From Pedobacter yonginensis (GTDB lineage Bacteria; Bacteroidota; Bacteroidia; Sphingobacteriales; Sphingobacteriaceae): a stretch of DNA of 64,000 bases. Positions 7,271-16,665 of the stretch are shown piece after piece. The stretch covers positions 186,001-250,000 of the forward strand of contig NZ_QGNZ01000004.1 in the NCBI RefSeq assembly GCF_003173595.1, in the 5' to 3' direction. A program made the translations under genes and the position numbers. The notes below the pieces were generated by a model that saw only the letters and a list, made by a program, of their open reading frames with translations, did not search any database and had not been told where the DNA came from. Position 1 is the stretch's first letter; each line of letters starts with the position of its first letter.

Positions 7271-10084
7271 ATGAGCAAAAACGAAGCCGAAAAAGATCCG
7301 CATAAAAATATAATCATAAAAGGTGCCCGCGTACATAACCTAAAAAATATTGATGTTGCCATTCCAAAAAATAAATTGGTGGTTATTACTGGCATGTCGG
7401 GTTCGGGTAAATCATCTCTTGCATTCGATACTCTATATGCTGAAGGTCAGCGTCGTTATGTGGAAAGTTTATCGTCTTATGCGCGCCAATTTATGGGGCG
7501 AATGAACAAACCAGATGTAGATTACATTAAAGGTATTGCACCTGCCATTGCGATTGAACAGAAGGTAATTACTTCCAATCCACGATCAACTGTTGGTACT
7601 TCTACAGAAATATACGATTACTTAAAACTTTTATTCTCCCGAATCGGGAAAACGATTTCACCCATCTCAGGAAAAGAAGTTAGAAAAGATTCGGTAAGTA
7701 CGGTTGTTGATTATGTGGGTGCAATGCCCGAAGATACAACGGTTACCATTTTTTGCCCATTATATCCGCATAACAATCGAACAATTAAAGAGGAGCTGGC
7801 CATCTTATTACAGAAAGGTTTTTTAAGGGTTCTGATTGAGAATAAAATTGAGAAAATAGAAACGGTTTTAGATGATTCTGATTTTAAAGATGCTGAATTA
7901 ACTGACGATAAAACGGTTCAAATACTAATCGATCGAATTGTAACTAATAAAGAAGAGGAAACTTTAAGCCGATTGGCGGATTCTACACAAACTGCATTTT
8001 TTGAGGGCAAAGGAGATTGTTATGTTGAAGCTGAAGGGGTTACGAAGCACTTTAGCGATCGGTTTGAATTGGATGGTATGCGCTTTGAAGAGCCTACGCC
8101 AAACTTTTTCTCCTTTAACAATCCATATGGTGCCTGTAAGCGTTGTGAAGGTTATGGAAACGTAATTGGAATTGATGAGGATTTAGTTATCCCAGATAAA
8201 AGCAAAAGTGTTTATGATAATGCCATAGCACCTTGGCGAGGAGAGAAAATGGGCGTTTGGTTGCAGAATTTTATTAAAGCTGCACCAAAATTCGATTTTC
8301 CCATACATAGGGCCTATAGTGCTTTAACGGAGAAGGAACAGCAGTTACTTTGGAGCGGAAATAAATACTTTGTTGGACTAGATGCTTTTTTCAAAGAACT
8401 GGAAGAGCAAACTTACAAAATACAATACCGTGTTATGTTATCGCGCTACCGCGGAAAGACCACTTGCCCAGATTGCAAGGGATCTCGATTGCGCAAGGAT
8501 GCCTCATACGTAAAAATTGCGGAGAAATCTATCATAGATGTGGTGTTGATGCCTTTGGCAAAAGCGTTAATTTTCTTTAATGAGTTGCAACTGAATGAGA
8601 ACGATGCGAAAATAGCTAAGCGATTATTAGCCGAAATTAACAATCGTTTCTTGTATTTGAATAATGTGGGCTTAGGCTACTTAACACTTAATAGATTATC
8701 AAACACGCTATCTGGTGGAGAATCGCAGCGGATTAATCTGGCAACTTCGCTGGGAAGTAGTTTGGTTGGTTCTATTTATGTATTAGATGAGCCTAGTATA
8801 GGCCTGCATCCTCGCGATACCAATAAGCTAATTGAGGTTTTGGTTTCGTTAAGAAATGTAGGAAATACAGTGATTGTGGTAGAGCATGAGGAAGAAATGA
8901 TGCGTGCAGCCGATCACATCATTGATATTGGGCCAGAGGCAGGTACGCATGGTGGTAACTTGGTATTTAGTGGCAATTACGAAGCAATTTTAACAGATAA
9001 AAAGAGCTTAACTGGCAGGTACTTAGCTGGTATAGAGCATATTGCCATCCCAGAAAAACGAAGAAAATGGAAAGACCATATCTTAATAAAAGGCGCTAGG
9101 GAGAATAACCTAAAAAATGTAGATGTGAAGTTTCCTTTAGGGGTTTTCACGGCAGTGAGCGGGGTTTCTGGTTCTGGTAAAACCAGTTTGGTTAAAAAGA
9201 TTTTATATCCGGCTTTGCAAAAGGCCATTGGCAATTACGCTGGGGAACAAACGGGTGCTTATGATGGCATCTTCGGTAATTATGATTTGGTGAGTGCTGT
9301 AGAAATGGTCGATCAAAATCCCATCGGTCGTTCTAGTCGATCTAACCCAGTAACTTATGTTAAAGCCTGGGATGATATTCGTGCATTATTTTCTAATCTA
9401 GCCTCTGCCAAAGCCGCGGGCTTAAAACCTGCTGCGTTTTCTTTTAATGTAGAGGGGGGACGTTGCGATGTTTGCCAAGGTGAAGGAGAGGTTAAAATCG
9501 AAATGCAGTTTATGGCTGATATTTATTTGCCTTGCGAAGCTTGTGGTGGCAAACGCTTTAAACAGCAGGTTTTGGATGTTACCTACAAAGAAAAAAATGT
9601 ATCTGAAATTTTAGACATGACCATTGATGAGGCTGTTGATTTCTTTAAGGATGAACAAAAAATTCTGAATAAATTAAATCCGCTTGTTGATGTTGGTTTG
9701 GGCTATGTGCATTTAGGGCAATCGTCCAATACGCTATCAGGCGGTGAAGCGCAGCGGATTAAATTGGCCTCATTCTTAATTAAAGGGAACAACGCCAACA
9801 AAACGGTGTTCATTTTTGATGAGCCTACAACGGGTTTACACTTTCACGATATTAAGAAGCTCCTTAAAGCTTTAAACACTCTAATTGAGCAAGGCAATAC
9901 CATTTTGGTTATCGAACACAATATGGATATGATAAAATGTGCGGATTGGGTAATTGATATTGGTCCGGAAGGTGGTGATGGGGGCGGTCATGTCGTTTTT
10001 GAAGGCGTTCCAGAAGACCTGGCAAAGGAAAAAAAATCTTACACAGGCAAATATTTAGCAACCCATTTGAATTTTAATCCATAA
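7271..10084 (+). CDS. uvrA: excinuclease ABC subunit A (UvrA) lacking the first zinc-site CxxC
   Basis: UvrA dimers scan DNA for bulky lesions and load UvrB in nucleotide excision repair. The 937 residues carry two ABC ATPase modules: Walker A GMSGSGKS at 41-48 and GVSGSGKT at 631-638, with LSGGESQRINLA and LSGGEAQRIKLA signatures. The second zinc module is complete (Cys732, 735, 755, 758), and a CPDC pair is at 399-402. The first zinc module of classical UvrA needs two CxxC pairs. Only CKRC (289-292) is present, and residues ~260-275 hold FELDGMRFEEP where the other pair should be. It may therefore be one of two UvrA paralogues in this genome. LysE follows after 8 bases. Confidence 0.92.
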   Translation: MSKNEAEKDPHKNIIIKGARVHNLKNIDVAIPKNKLVVITGMSGSGKSSLAFDTLYAEGQRRYVESLSSYARQFMGRMNKPDVDYIKGIAPAIAIEQKVITSNPRSTVGTSTEIYDYLKLLFSRIGKTISPISGKEVRKDSVSTVVDYVGAMPEDTTVTIFCPLYPHNNRTIKEELAILLQKGFLRVLIENKIEKIETVLDDSDFKDAELTDDKTVQILIDRIVTNKEEETLSRLADSTQTAFFEGKGDCYVEAEGVTKHFSDRFELDGMRFEEPTPNFFSFNNPYGACKRCEGYGNVIGIDEDLVIPDKSKSVYDNAIAPWRGEKMGVWLQNFIKAAPKFDFPIHRAYSALTEKEQQLLWSGNKYFVGLDAFFKELEEQTYKIQYRVMLSRYRGKTTCPDCKGSRLRKDASYVKIAEKSIIDVVLMPLAKALIFFNELQLNENDAKIAKRLLAEINNRFLYLNNVGLGYLTLNRLSNTLSGGESQRINLATSLGSSLVGSIYVLDEPSIGLHPRDTNKLIEVLVSLRNVGNTVIVVEHEEEMMRAADHIIDIGPEAGTHGGNLVFSGNYEAILTDKKSLTGRYLAGIEHIAIPEKRRKWKDHILIKGARENNLKNVDVKFPLGVFTAVSGVSGSGKTSLVKKILYPALQKAIGNYAGEQTGAYDGIFGNYDLVSAVEMVDQNPIGRSSRSNPVTYVKAWDDIRALFSNLASAKAAGLKPAAFSFNVEGGRCDVCQGEGEVKIEMQFMADIYLPCEACGGKRFKQQVLDVTYKEKNVSEILDMTIDEAVDFFKDEQKILNKLNPLVDVGLGYVHLGQSSNTLSGGEAQRIKLASFLIKGNNANKTVFIFDEPTTGLHFHDIKKLLKALNTLIEQGNTILVIEHNMDMIKCADWVIDIGPEGGDGGGHVVFEGVPEDLAKEKKSYTGKYLATHLNFNP

Positions 10085-10092
10085 TTTCGGCA

Positions 10093-10746
10093 ATGCTTTT
10101 TTTAACGTTTTTCATAGGCATCATGCTCAATGCCATGGGCTACATCCCCCCAGGCAACATTAACTTAACCGTTGCACAACTTGCCATTAATAAAGGCATG
10201 CGCCAGGTATGGTATTTTATTCTGTCGTTTTCGTGCGTGGAAGTGTGTTTTACTTTCGGCATGATGCGGTTTGCCCGTTGGGCGATGAGTGATATTAATC
10301 CGAATGAGGCGGTGAGCGAAGTGCGATTGGGTACTTTGGTTGATTGCTTTATGATTTTGATGTTCTTGGTTATGGGAACCATTACCTGGCGCAATAGAAA
10401 AAAGGTGCCTAAAACGAGTAGCAAAAAGGAAGATAAGCGTAGTGGAAGTGTTTTATATGGATTGATTTTGGGGGTTTTAAATCCTGTTCAAATTCCTTTC
10501 TGGTTATTTTTTGGCAATTACGTCATCCTTCATCAATGGATTGAAACGGATTATCTATCGCTGGTTGTGTTCGCTTTAGGTTCGGGTTTTGGTTCTGCTG
10601 GTGCATTGTATTTATATGCTCATTTTGCAACCTACATACAAGAGAAATTTGCTTTAAGCAGCACATTGGTAAACAAATCGATAGCCATTTTCCTATTTGT
10701 TTTGGCTGCTTATTTGGTTGTAAAGCAGTTAATCATCATTTTGTAA
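10093..10746 (+). CDS. LysE-family exporter
   Basis: A 217-residue membrane protein with about six hydrophobic helices. The N-terminal pattern GYIPPGNINLTVAQLAINKGMRQ is the LysE/RhtB-type signature (usually PGP, here PPGN) found in amino-acid and small-metabolite exporters. The central loop is very basic (RNRKKVPKTSSKKEDKRS). It starts 8 bases after uvrA and is probably co-transcribed with it, though no functional link is evident. The substrate is unknown. Confidence 0.8.
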   Translation: MLFLTFFIGIMLNAMGYIPPGNINLTVAQLAINKGMRQVWYFILSFSCVEVCFTFGMMRFARWAMSDINPNEAVSEVRLGTLVDCFMILMFLVMGTITWRNRKKVPKTSSKKEDKRSGSVLYGLILGVLNPVQIPFWLFFGNYVILHQWIETDYLSLVVFALGSGFGSAGALYLYAHFATYIQEKFALSSTLVNKSIAIFLFVLAAYLVVKQLIIIL

Positions 10747-10809
10747 CGAGCGCTAAATTTCCAACGTGTTGATGTAGTTGGCGAGCTAACAATCCTAAAT
10801 TACCTAACA

Positions 10810-11844
10810 TCATTTCAGAAACTCTACATTCCATATTTTTTCAGCTTTTCTGCCAATGAGCCAAAAAGATGCGGCCAATACAGAGAAGAATAAAGCCTTA
10901 TGCCAGCTGTCCCAAAAATATTCGAAATAGCGGGTGTACAGATTAATGAAAAGAAAAGTAATCCCGAATTCACGGGCAACATCGTCGTGATATTTTAACC
11001 CGAAAACGGTACTGATTACACAAATTGCTGCAGATAGCAAAGCCCAATAAAATAGGCTCAACTGCCTAACGTTGTACCATTCTTCTAAACTAGCAAAATT
11101 GCCAAAAACCGATAATGCCCAAAGGGATACAAATAGGTAAACCATCCCTGCCATATAGGTAACCTGAAAAAAATGTTGCGTTTTCGGCAGCAACTTCATA
11201 ATAAAAGATGCGGCGGTTAAAATGGCGCCAAAAATTACAAATCGCAAAGGGTAGTTCATACCAAGGAAGTAGTAATTCCACCTACTTAAATATCCAGTTT
11301 CTGTGCCAAACCAAGCTCCCAGCGAAATCAGCGCGAAGATCCAAATCAATCTGGAGTTATAGAGATAGCCTAGGCCGCCATAGATAAATACAGAAATTAA
11401 AATCAATATGGAGAAATTGCCTGATCCATTATCCAAAACCTTTCCAAAGTAGGCTATTGCATTGGCTGTAAGCAGTATTGCAGAAAAGATAATGGCTTCG
11501 TTGCTCAATTTTAATTGTGCTAATTTTTTCTTTCTTCTAAAGCCAAGAATGTATAGCCAGGCAGCTAAGCATCCAGAAACGATTGCAATTACAATATTTG
11601 GTGTATTGTACACTCTTTTCAAATAATTCAAAATTGAATTATCAATCAGAAGTGAACCTAAAGCAATAAATCCGCAGGCCAGCGCCACCCAAAATGCATA
11701 TTGTGCAAGACGAAGCCAGTCAAAATTTTTCGCCTCATAACTCTTTCGAAGCTTGCTGCTCGTTTCTTCATTAATTAAGCCATCATTTTGCCATTGCTCA
11801 ATCATGTCATCAAGAAACTCACTCTTCTCTCTATCTATTCTCAT
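10810..11844 (-). CDS. DUF2157 domain membrane protein
   Basis: A 344-residue protein. The hydrophilic N-terminal helix pair (residues ~8-45, MIEQWQNDGLINEETSSKLR) is the start of the DUF2157 family. It is followed by about ten hydrophobic segments in paired arrangement (ALACGFIALGSLLI, IVIAIVSGCLAAWLYIL and others). The family is of unknown function and is common as an inner-membrane protein in Bacteroidota and Proteobacteria. It is a single gene, convergent with lysE and separated from the antiporter upstream by 105 bases. Confidence 0.8.
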   Translation of the reverse strand: MRIDREKSEFLDDMIEQWQNDGLINEETSSKLRKSYEAKNFDWLRLAQYAFWVALACGFIALGSLLIDNSILNYLKRVYNTPNIVIAIVSGCLAAWLYILGFRRKKKLAQLKLSNEAIIFSAILLTANAIAYFGKVLDNGSGNFSILILISVFIYGGLGYLYNSRLIWIFALISLGAWFGTETGYLSRWNYYFLGMNYPLRFVIFGAILTAASFIMKLLPKTQHFFQVTYMAGMVYLFVSLWALSVFGNFASLEEWYNVRQLSLFYWALLSAAICVISTVFGLKYHDDVAREFGITFLFINLYTRYFEYFWDSWHKALFFSVLAASFWLIGRKAEKIWNVEFLK

Positions 11845-11949
11845 AGCTTGTGTTATAAACGAAGATATAAATTTAGTTCCAAGATTAAAGCTTTCAATAT
11901 TCTGCTATAGTTTGATTGAAATTTAATTTTACTGCTGCTATTGAGCACA

Positions 11950-14163
11950 TTAAATAACGCTTTTGATTTTTTTGTTATTTCCAACAATCCAAATGATGTC
12001 GCCATTATCAAATACGAAATCGGACGAAGGATTCAGAATTTTATCGGTGCCACGCTCAATGCCAACAATCAGGGCTTGAGCCTGTTCTCTAATCCCTGCG
12101 TTTCTGATGCTTAAACCATATACTGGCGATTCTGTATTAACAACGACTTTTTGTAGCGTCATTTCCTTATCAGGGAAGCTTTTTTCAGATTCTGTTTCAG
12201 GGATATCTACCTCCAACAGGTTTTTTACCGATGCAAGCTGATCATCAGCCCCAATTAAAAGCAGTTTATCGTTAGGGTACAATCGCTCGTCTCTTCCTGG
12301 CGTTGGAATGTTATTTCTTCCACGCTCGATTAGGGCGATGTTTACCCCATATTTTTCTCGAATCATCAATTCAGCTAACGTTTTACCAACCACTTCAGAT
12401 TCTGGAGAGACCGTTAATTCGGCCAAATGTGTATCCCAAGGCAATATCGCTGGCTTTTGATTTTCTCTGGCGTTTAAATTTAGCATGAAACGTTTCTCTA
12501 GCTTATCGTAAAACGATTGGAGTTTTCTAGAAAAAATAATCATTCCCAAGACAATGAGTCCGAGTGCAATTACCGCGGCAACCCAGGTATCGAAGAATTC
12601 GTACATTAAAAACCCTACAAAAAAGATTCCCAAGGCTATTCTAAAAAACTCGATTGCAATTAGTGGTCCACGGGTATATTTCTTATTTAACCACAAGTGT
12701 GAGTAGGCTGTTTTCTGAATTCGCCTAATGGATAAAGCCCATAAAAATGGCGACATCAGGATAAATGACACCACTACGCTGATGATGATTGAAGTTAGAC
12801 TATTCGCAATGTTTTTAACGATGAATGGCTGTACATACCTGTAAGCCAAAAAGATAATGGCTATAATAATTACGGAATGAATAATGGTATTGGAGATGTA
12901 AGCGCGTAAAAGTATTTTCCAGTCGCTCAAAGTAGTAATTCCTTCTGTACTAGAACTGTATCGATCTATACCATCCAACCAACGTTGCGGAAGTTTTCTT
13001 TTCAAGAATTGATAAAATGGCTCGGATAATTTAATCAAATAAGGCGTAGTAAAGGTCGTAATGGCGGCTACCGCTACGGCGATTGGGTATAAGAAATCGC
13101 TGGTTACTTTTAATGTTAAGCCTAAGGAGGCGATAATGAAAGAGAACTCACCAATCTGCGCTAAACTCATACCCGATTGTACCGAAGTTTTTAGGGGCTG
13201 ACCAGACAATAATGCACCCAGTATGGTGAAAATAATTTTACCCAAAATAACCACTAACGATGCCACTAGAATTGGAACGGCATATTTCACCAGCATGGCA
13301 GGGTCGATAAGCATACCTACAGATACAAAAAATACAGCGGCAAATAAATCCTTAACCGATTTTGTTAAGTGCTCTATTCGCTCTGCCTGAGTGGTTTCTG
13401 CAAGGATAGAGCCCATAATAAAAGCGCCCAAAGCAGGTGAAAAACCTACTTTATCTGCCAGTAAAACCATTACCAAACACAAGGCTAGTGATACGACAAG
13501 CATAGTTTCATCATTCATTAATTTTTTGGTGGCCTTTAAAAAAGAAGGCACCAAGAAAATCCCGCCTAAAAACCATAGCACCAGAAAAAATGCCAGCTTT
13601 AAAATGGAGTAAAGCATTTCGGTACCTGCAGATTGCTGACTAACAGCAAGCGTAGAGAACAAAACCAGTAACAAGATGGCAACTAAATCCTCAACAATTA
13701 AAACGCCAAACACTAAACCTGCAAATTTTTTATGCTTAAGACCAAGCTCTTCAAATGCTTTAATGGTTATCATGGTTGATGATATAGACAAAATACCACC
13801 TAAAAACAAACTATCCATATCTTTCCAGCCCATGCCCTTACCCACTAAATAACCGGCTAGGATAATGAATAGAACCTTTACAATGGCTGTAATGGAAGCA
13901 GAACCCCCAACTTTAACTAATTTTTTAAAACTGAATTCTAAACCCAGGCTAAACAAAAGAAAAATTACTCCAATTTCCCCCCAAATATTAATGCTCTTGG
14001 TATCGGTAACGGATGGAAAAAAGCTTAAATGTGAACCCACCAAAAGGCCGGCTAAAATATAGCCCAACACGAGCGGTTGTTTAATTTTTTTGAATATAAG
14101 TGTAGTGATTCCTGCTGCGGCAAGTATTAATCCTAAATCGGCTATTAAGTCTGGTAAATGCAT
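11950..14163 (-). CDS. CPA2 cation:proton antiporter with C-terminal TrkA_C domains (KefB/YbaL-like)
   Basis: A 737-residue membrane protein. Residues ~5-385 form the Na+/H+ exchanger fold (GYILAGLLVGSHL, FLLFSLGLEFSFKKL, VEDLVAILLL, GFSPALGAFIMGSILAET). A second hydrophobic region at ~415-545 has four or so helices. Two cytoplasmic TrkA_C-type regulatory domains follow (about 572-645 and 658-735, each beginning with E/SxVxGxxL-like pattern). A nucleotide-binding TrkA_N domain is not evident. Members exchange K+ or Na+ for H+ and help set cytoplasmic pH and potassium. Transport direction and ion cannot be read from sequence. Confidence 0.88.
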   Translation of the reverse strand: MHLPDLIADLGLILAAAGITTLIFKKIKQPLVLGYILAGLLVGSHLSFFPSVTDTKSINIWGEIGVIFLLFSLGLEFSFKKLVKVGGSASITAIVKVLFIILAGYLVGKGMGWKDMDSLFLGGILSISSTMITIKAFEELGLKHKKFAGLVFGVLIVEDLVAILLLVLFSTLAVSQQSAGTEMLYSILKLAFFLVLWFLGGIFLVPSFLKATKKLMNDETMLVVSLALCLVMVLLADKVGFSPALGAFIMGSILAETTQAERIEHLTKSVKDLFAAVFFVSVGMLIDPAMLVKYAVPILVASLVVILGKIIFTILGALLSGQPLKTSVQSGMSLAQIGEFSFIIASLGLTLKVTSDFLYPIAVAVAAITTFTTPYLIKLSEPFYQFLKRKLPQRWLDGIDRYSSSTEGITTLSDWKILLRAYISNTIIHSVIIIAIIFLAYRYVQPFIVKNIANSLTSIIISVVVSFILMSPFLWALSIRRIQKTAYSHLWLNKKYTRGPLIAIEFFRIALGIFFVGFLMYEFFDTWVAAVIALGLIVLGMIIFSRKLQSFYDKLEKRFMLNLNARENQKPAILPWDTHLAELTVSPESEVVGKTLAELMIREKYGVNIALIERGRNNIPTPGRDERLYPNDKLLLIGADDQLASVKNLLEVDIPETESEKSFPDKEMTLQKVVVNTESPVYGLSIRNAGIREQAQALIVGIERGTDKILNPSSDFVFDNGDIIWIVGNNKKIKSVI

Positions 14164-14269
14164 TTATAAAAAATAATATTGTTAAGTAAATAATAGGGCG
14201 CAAGCTACAAATGGGCTTGTGTTTGTTTTGAAAAAATAAGACTGTGTTACAGTTTAAAAATCAAATTAA

Positions 14270-14623
14270 TTACCAAAAAACATGCTTCGGATAAAGCATT
14301 TTGAATAAACACCAATAATTATATTTTAATCTTTTTATGATAATTTTCGGGTCGATTTTTCTTTTGATTATAAATAGAAAAACTAAACCCAATAAAACAA
14401 GAATGGATCCTTTAGAAATTTTTAATGGGCTATTGGAACTGAAATCTCTCTGCAACGACTCATTATCTTGCTGATTATTCAGATGAAATTTTGCAATTGA
14501 TTTGGTGGAAAGGAAGCTTTCTTTATAACCTTTATTTAGGGCTGTAAGCTCTTTTTTCTGCATTGCTAAACTTGCAGAATTGAATGAAAAAAGAAAAAAA
14601 AGTAAAAAGTAAAAAAGCCTCAT
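14270..14623 (-). CDS. small exported or membrane protein, unknown; start inside the ribF terminator
   Basis: A 117-residue protein. The N-terminal signal-like helix (residues 1-20) ends in SASLA. A hydrophilic stretch (22-73) precedes a second helix (KGSILVLLGLVFLFII) and a basic, aromatic C-terminus. No family is recognised. The ATG and next codons (M-R-L-F) are encoded by the descending arm of the perfect terminator hairpin behind ribF. A -7-like element (TATATTTA) sits in the hairpin loop, so the mRNA could begin at or near the ATG. A later Met (residue 21) would lose the signal helix. Confidence 0.5.
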   Translation of the reverse strand: MRLFYFLLFFLFSFNSASLAMQKKELTALNKGYKESFLSTKSIAKFHLNNQQDNESLQRDFSSNSPLKISKGSILVLLGLVFLFIIKRKIDPKIIIKRLKYNYWCLFKMLYPKHVFW

Positions 14624-14655
14624 TGCCGTAAATATAACGAAAATGAGGCTTTTTT
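14611..14655 (-). terminator. ribF terminator hairpin that contains the next gene's start codon
   Basis: Perfect 14-bp stem (14611-14624 with 14642-14655) with a 17-base loop, followed on the minus strand by a T-rich tract. It lies 22 bases after the ribF stop. Confidence 0.8.
14629..14636 (-). promoter_or_regulatory. -7-like element in the terminator loop
   Basis: TATATTTA on the minus strand is one base off TAnnTTTG and ends 5 bases before the ATG at 14623. It could drive a leaderless transcript of the small exported protein. Confidence 0.35.
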
Positions 14656-14677
14656 AAAAGGAAAAGGTGGTTTAAGT

Positions 14678-15661
14678 TTAGTTGGAAACCGAATCGAAGT
14701 AGTTTAACGTGGCAACCTTATCTTTTTGTAATTGGAGGGTTAGTGCTTCTAAGCCTGTAAATTTTACGTCGTGACGGAGAAACTTTAAAAAGTTCATTTT
14801 AATATCTTGCCCATAAATTTCTTGATTAAAATCGAAGATGTTAACTTCGATATTTCTAGTCATTCCGTTTATGGTTGGGCGTTGCCCGATGTATGCCATG
14901 CCTTTAAAGGTTGACGTTTTTTGACTGCCTTTGGGCAACTCTAGGGTCGAATTTGCTTCCATGTTCATTTCAACGGTAACCGCGTAAATGCCATCGCCAG
15001 GAATCAGCTTATAAGTTTCCTCTACAAAGATATTTGCTGTAGGGAAACCAATGGTACGTCCAATTTTATCACCCTTAATTACGCGTCCGAAAATGGAGAA
15101 AGGATAACCCAAATAATCGTTTGCTAAACTTACATCGCCTTCTAAAAGTGCTTGGCGAATTTTAGTTGAACTTACGGCAACATCGTGGATGTCTTGTTCC
15201 ATAATTTCTTCTACGGTGAAGCCAAAATGTTGGCCTGCGTTTTTTAAATCAGCTAAGTTGCCAGATCGATCTTTTCCGAAACGATGATCGTAACCGATGA
15301 TGATGTGTTTAGTGCCAATATTATCTACAAGGGTATTCTTGATGTAGTCTTCTGGTAACTGATTTGAGAAATCTCTTGTAAATGGGGTTATAATCAAATG
15401 ATCGACACCCAAGTGCTCTAAAACTTTGGCTTTTTCGTTAATGGTATTGATCATTTTTAAATCCTGATTTTCAGGATCAATAATCAATCTTGGATGAGGA
15501 AAAAAGGTTAATATTACGCTTTCGCCGTGGTTGGCTTTAGCTTTTGCAACCAGCTGTTTGATTATTTTTTGGTGTCCGAAGTGTACGCCATCAAATGTAC
15601 CAATGGTTACAATGGCGTTGTTTAGCTTCTTAAAATCGGAAAGGTTATTGTATATTTTCAA
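14678..15661 (-). CDS. ribF: bifunctional riboflavin kinase / FAD synthetase
   Basis: RibF phosphorylates riboflavin to FMN and adenylates FMN to FAD. The 327 residues contain both parts. The N-terminal nucleotidyltransferase has GTFDGVHFGH at 21-30 and GYDHRFGKDRSG near 145. The C-terminal flavokinase has GRVIKGDKIGRTIGFPTANI near 190-210 and the metal and ATP site region ending in LRHDVKF. It is the last gene of the minus-strand run truB, yitT-like, ribF and is separated from yitT by a 143-base gap with its own hairpin. A strong terminator follows. No FMN riboswitch was seen. Confidence 0.96.
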   Translation of the reverse strand: MKIYNNLSDFKKLNNAIVTIGTFDGVHFGHQKIIKQLVAKAKANHGESVILTFFPHPRLIIDPENQDLKMINTINEKAKVLEHLGVDHLIITPFTRDFSNQLPEDYIKNTLVDNIGTKHIIIGYDHRFGKDRSGNLADLKNAGQHFGFTVEEIMEQDIHDVAVSSTKIRQALLEGDVSLANDYLGYPFSIFGRVIKGDKIGRTIGFPTANIFVEETYKLIPGDGIYAVTVEMNMEANSTLELPKGSQKTSTFKGMAYIGQRPTINGMTRNIEVNIFDFNQEIYGQDIKMNFLKFLRHDVKFTGLEALTLQLQKDKVATLNYFDSVSN

Positions 15662-15716
15662 TGGTGAATGTTATTTTAATGAATGGGTTTTCGCATGAGG
15701 GATGGTAGCGGTATCC

Positions 15717-15739
15717 TTTTTTGTTATTTCAACAAAAAA
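15717..15739. terminator. hairpin between the yitT-like gene and ribF
   Basis: TTTTTTGTT (15717-15725) pairs with AACAAAAAA (15731-15739) over a 5-base loop. The stem is A/T-only and so weak, but it has a terminator-like layout after the yitT-like stop. Confidence 0.4.
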
Positions 15740-15804
15740 GATTTAGCGTACAGCCCGACCCCTTGCGTAGCTTGGGGGCATGCCCAAATTATAATGTTCT
15801 TTTT

Positions 15805-16665
15805 TTAATGTAATGCATGGCGCTTTACTACACCACCTTTTAAATCGGCTATTTGTTGTTGAATTACAAAGGCATCGGCATCTATTTGCCTTATTGCGGT
15901 TTGTAACTTGCTCATTTCTAATTTTGTAACTACTGTAAATATAATATCGATGTCTTTTTTCTCTCCATAGCCACCTTCGCCTTTATAAATGGTAACACCG
16001 CGTTTCATATCGTTTATGATAAACGCTTTTATATCGTCTTGGTGCTCGGAAATTATTGTAACGCCTGTATATTGTTCTATACCATTTACGATAAAATCGA
16101 TGGTGCTGGATGCGGATAAATAGGTTAAAATTGCATACAGCGCGGTTTCGATGTTTAGGAAATAGGCTGCAAAAGCAAATATGATGATGTTGAGGATTAA
16201 AATGATATTTCCAACCGTTAAAACACTGTTTTTACTGATGTACAAGGCTAAAACCTCCGTTCCATCGATAACACAGCCCCCACGCATGGCCAGGCCAATG
16301 CCACCCCCTAGAAACAAGCCGCCAAAGAAGGCAATTAATAATTTATCATGTGTAATGGGCTGGAAGGGAAGCACTATTAGTGCAATTGATAAGGCTGCAA
16401 TGGCCACTGCTGTTTTTATTGCAAAACCTTTCCCAATTTGCCTGTAGCCTAAAATTACAAAAGGAATATTAATGATTACGATTAAGTATGATAGTTTAAA
16501 GCCGGTTAATGTGCTAATTAAAAGAGAAATACCGGTTACGCCTCCATCTATAAAATGACTTGGCATTAAAAAGCTTTTTAAGCCAAAACATGCTGAAGTA
16601 ACGCCAGCAATGATTAGAAAGAGTTCTTTTAGAAATCTGGCATTTCTGTTTTTAATGTGATTCAT
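15805..16665 (-). CDS. YitT-family membrane protein with DUF2179 domain
   Basis: A 286-residue protein with five to six hydrophobic helices in the first ~200 residues (FGLKSFLMPSHFIDGGVTGISLLI is the characteristic YitT start, and GGIGLAMRGGCVIDGTEVLAL is the central signature). A cytoplasmic DUF2179 domain follows (about 205-285, RGVTIYKGEGGYGEKKDIDIIF). YitT-type proteins are widespread; their biochemical role is not established. The start overlaps the truB stop by 4 bases, so the two are translationally coupled. Confidence 0.88.
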   Translation of the reverse strand: MNHIKNRNARFLKELFLIIAGVTSACFGLKSFLMPSHFIDGGVTGISLLISTLTGFKLSYLIVIINIPFVILGYRQIGKGFAIKTAVAIAALSIALIVLPFQPITHDKLLIAFFGGLFLGGGIGLAMRGGCVIDGTEVLALYISKNSVLTVGNIILILNIIIFAFAAYFLNIETALYAILTYLSASSTIDFIVNGIEQYTGVTIISEHQDDIKAFIINDMKRGVTIYKGEGGYGEKKDIDIIFTVVTKLEMSKLQTAIRQIDADAFVIQQQIADLKGGVVKRHALH

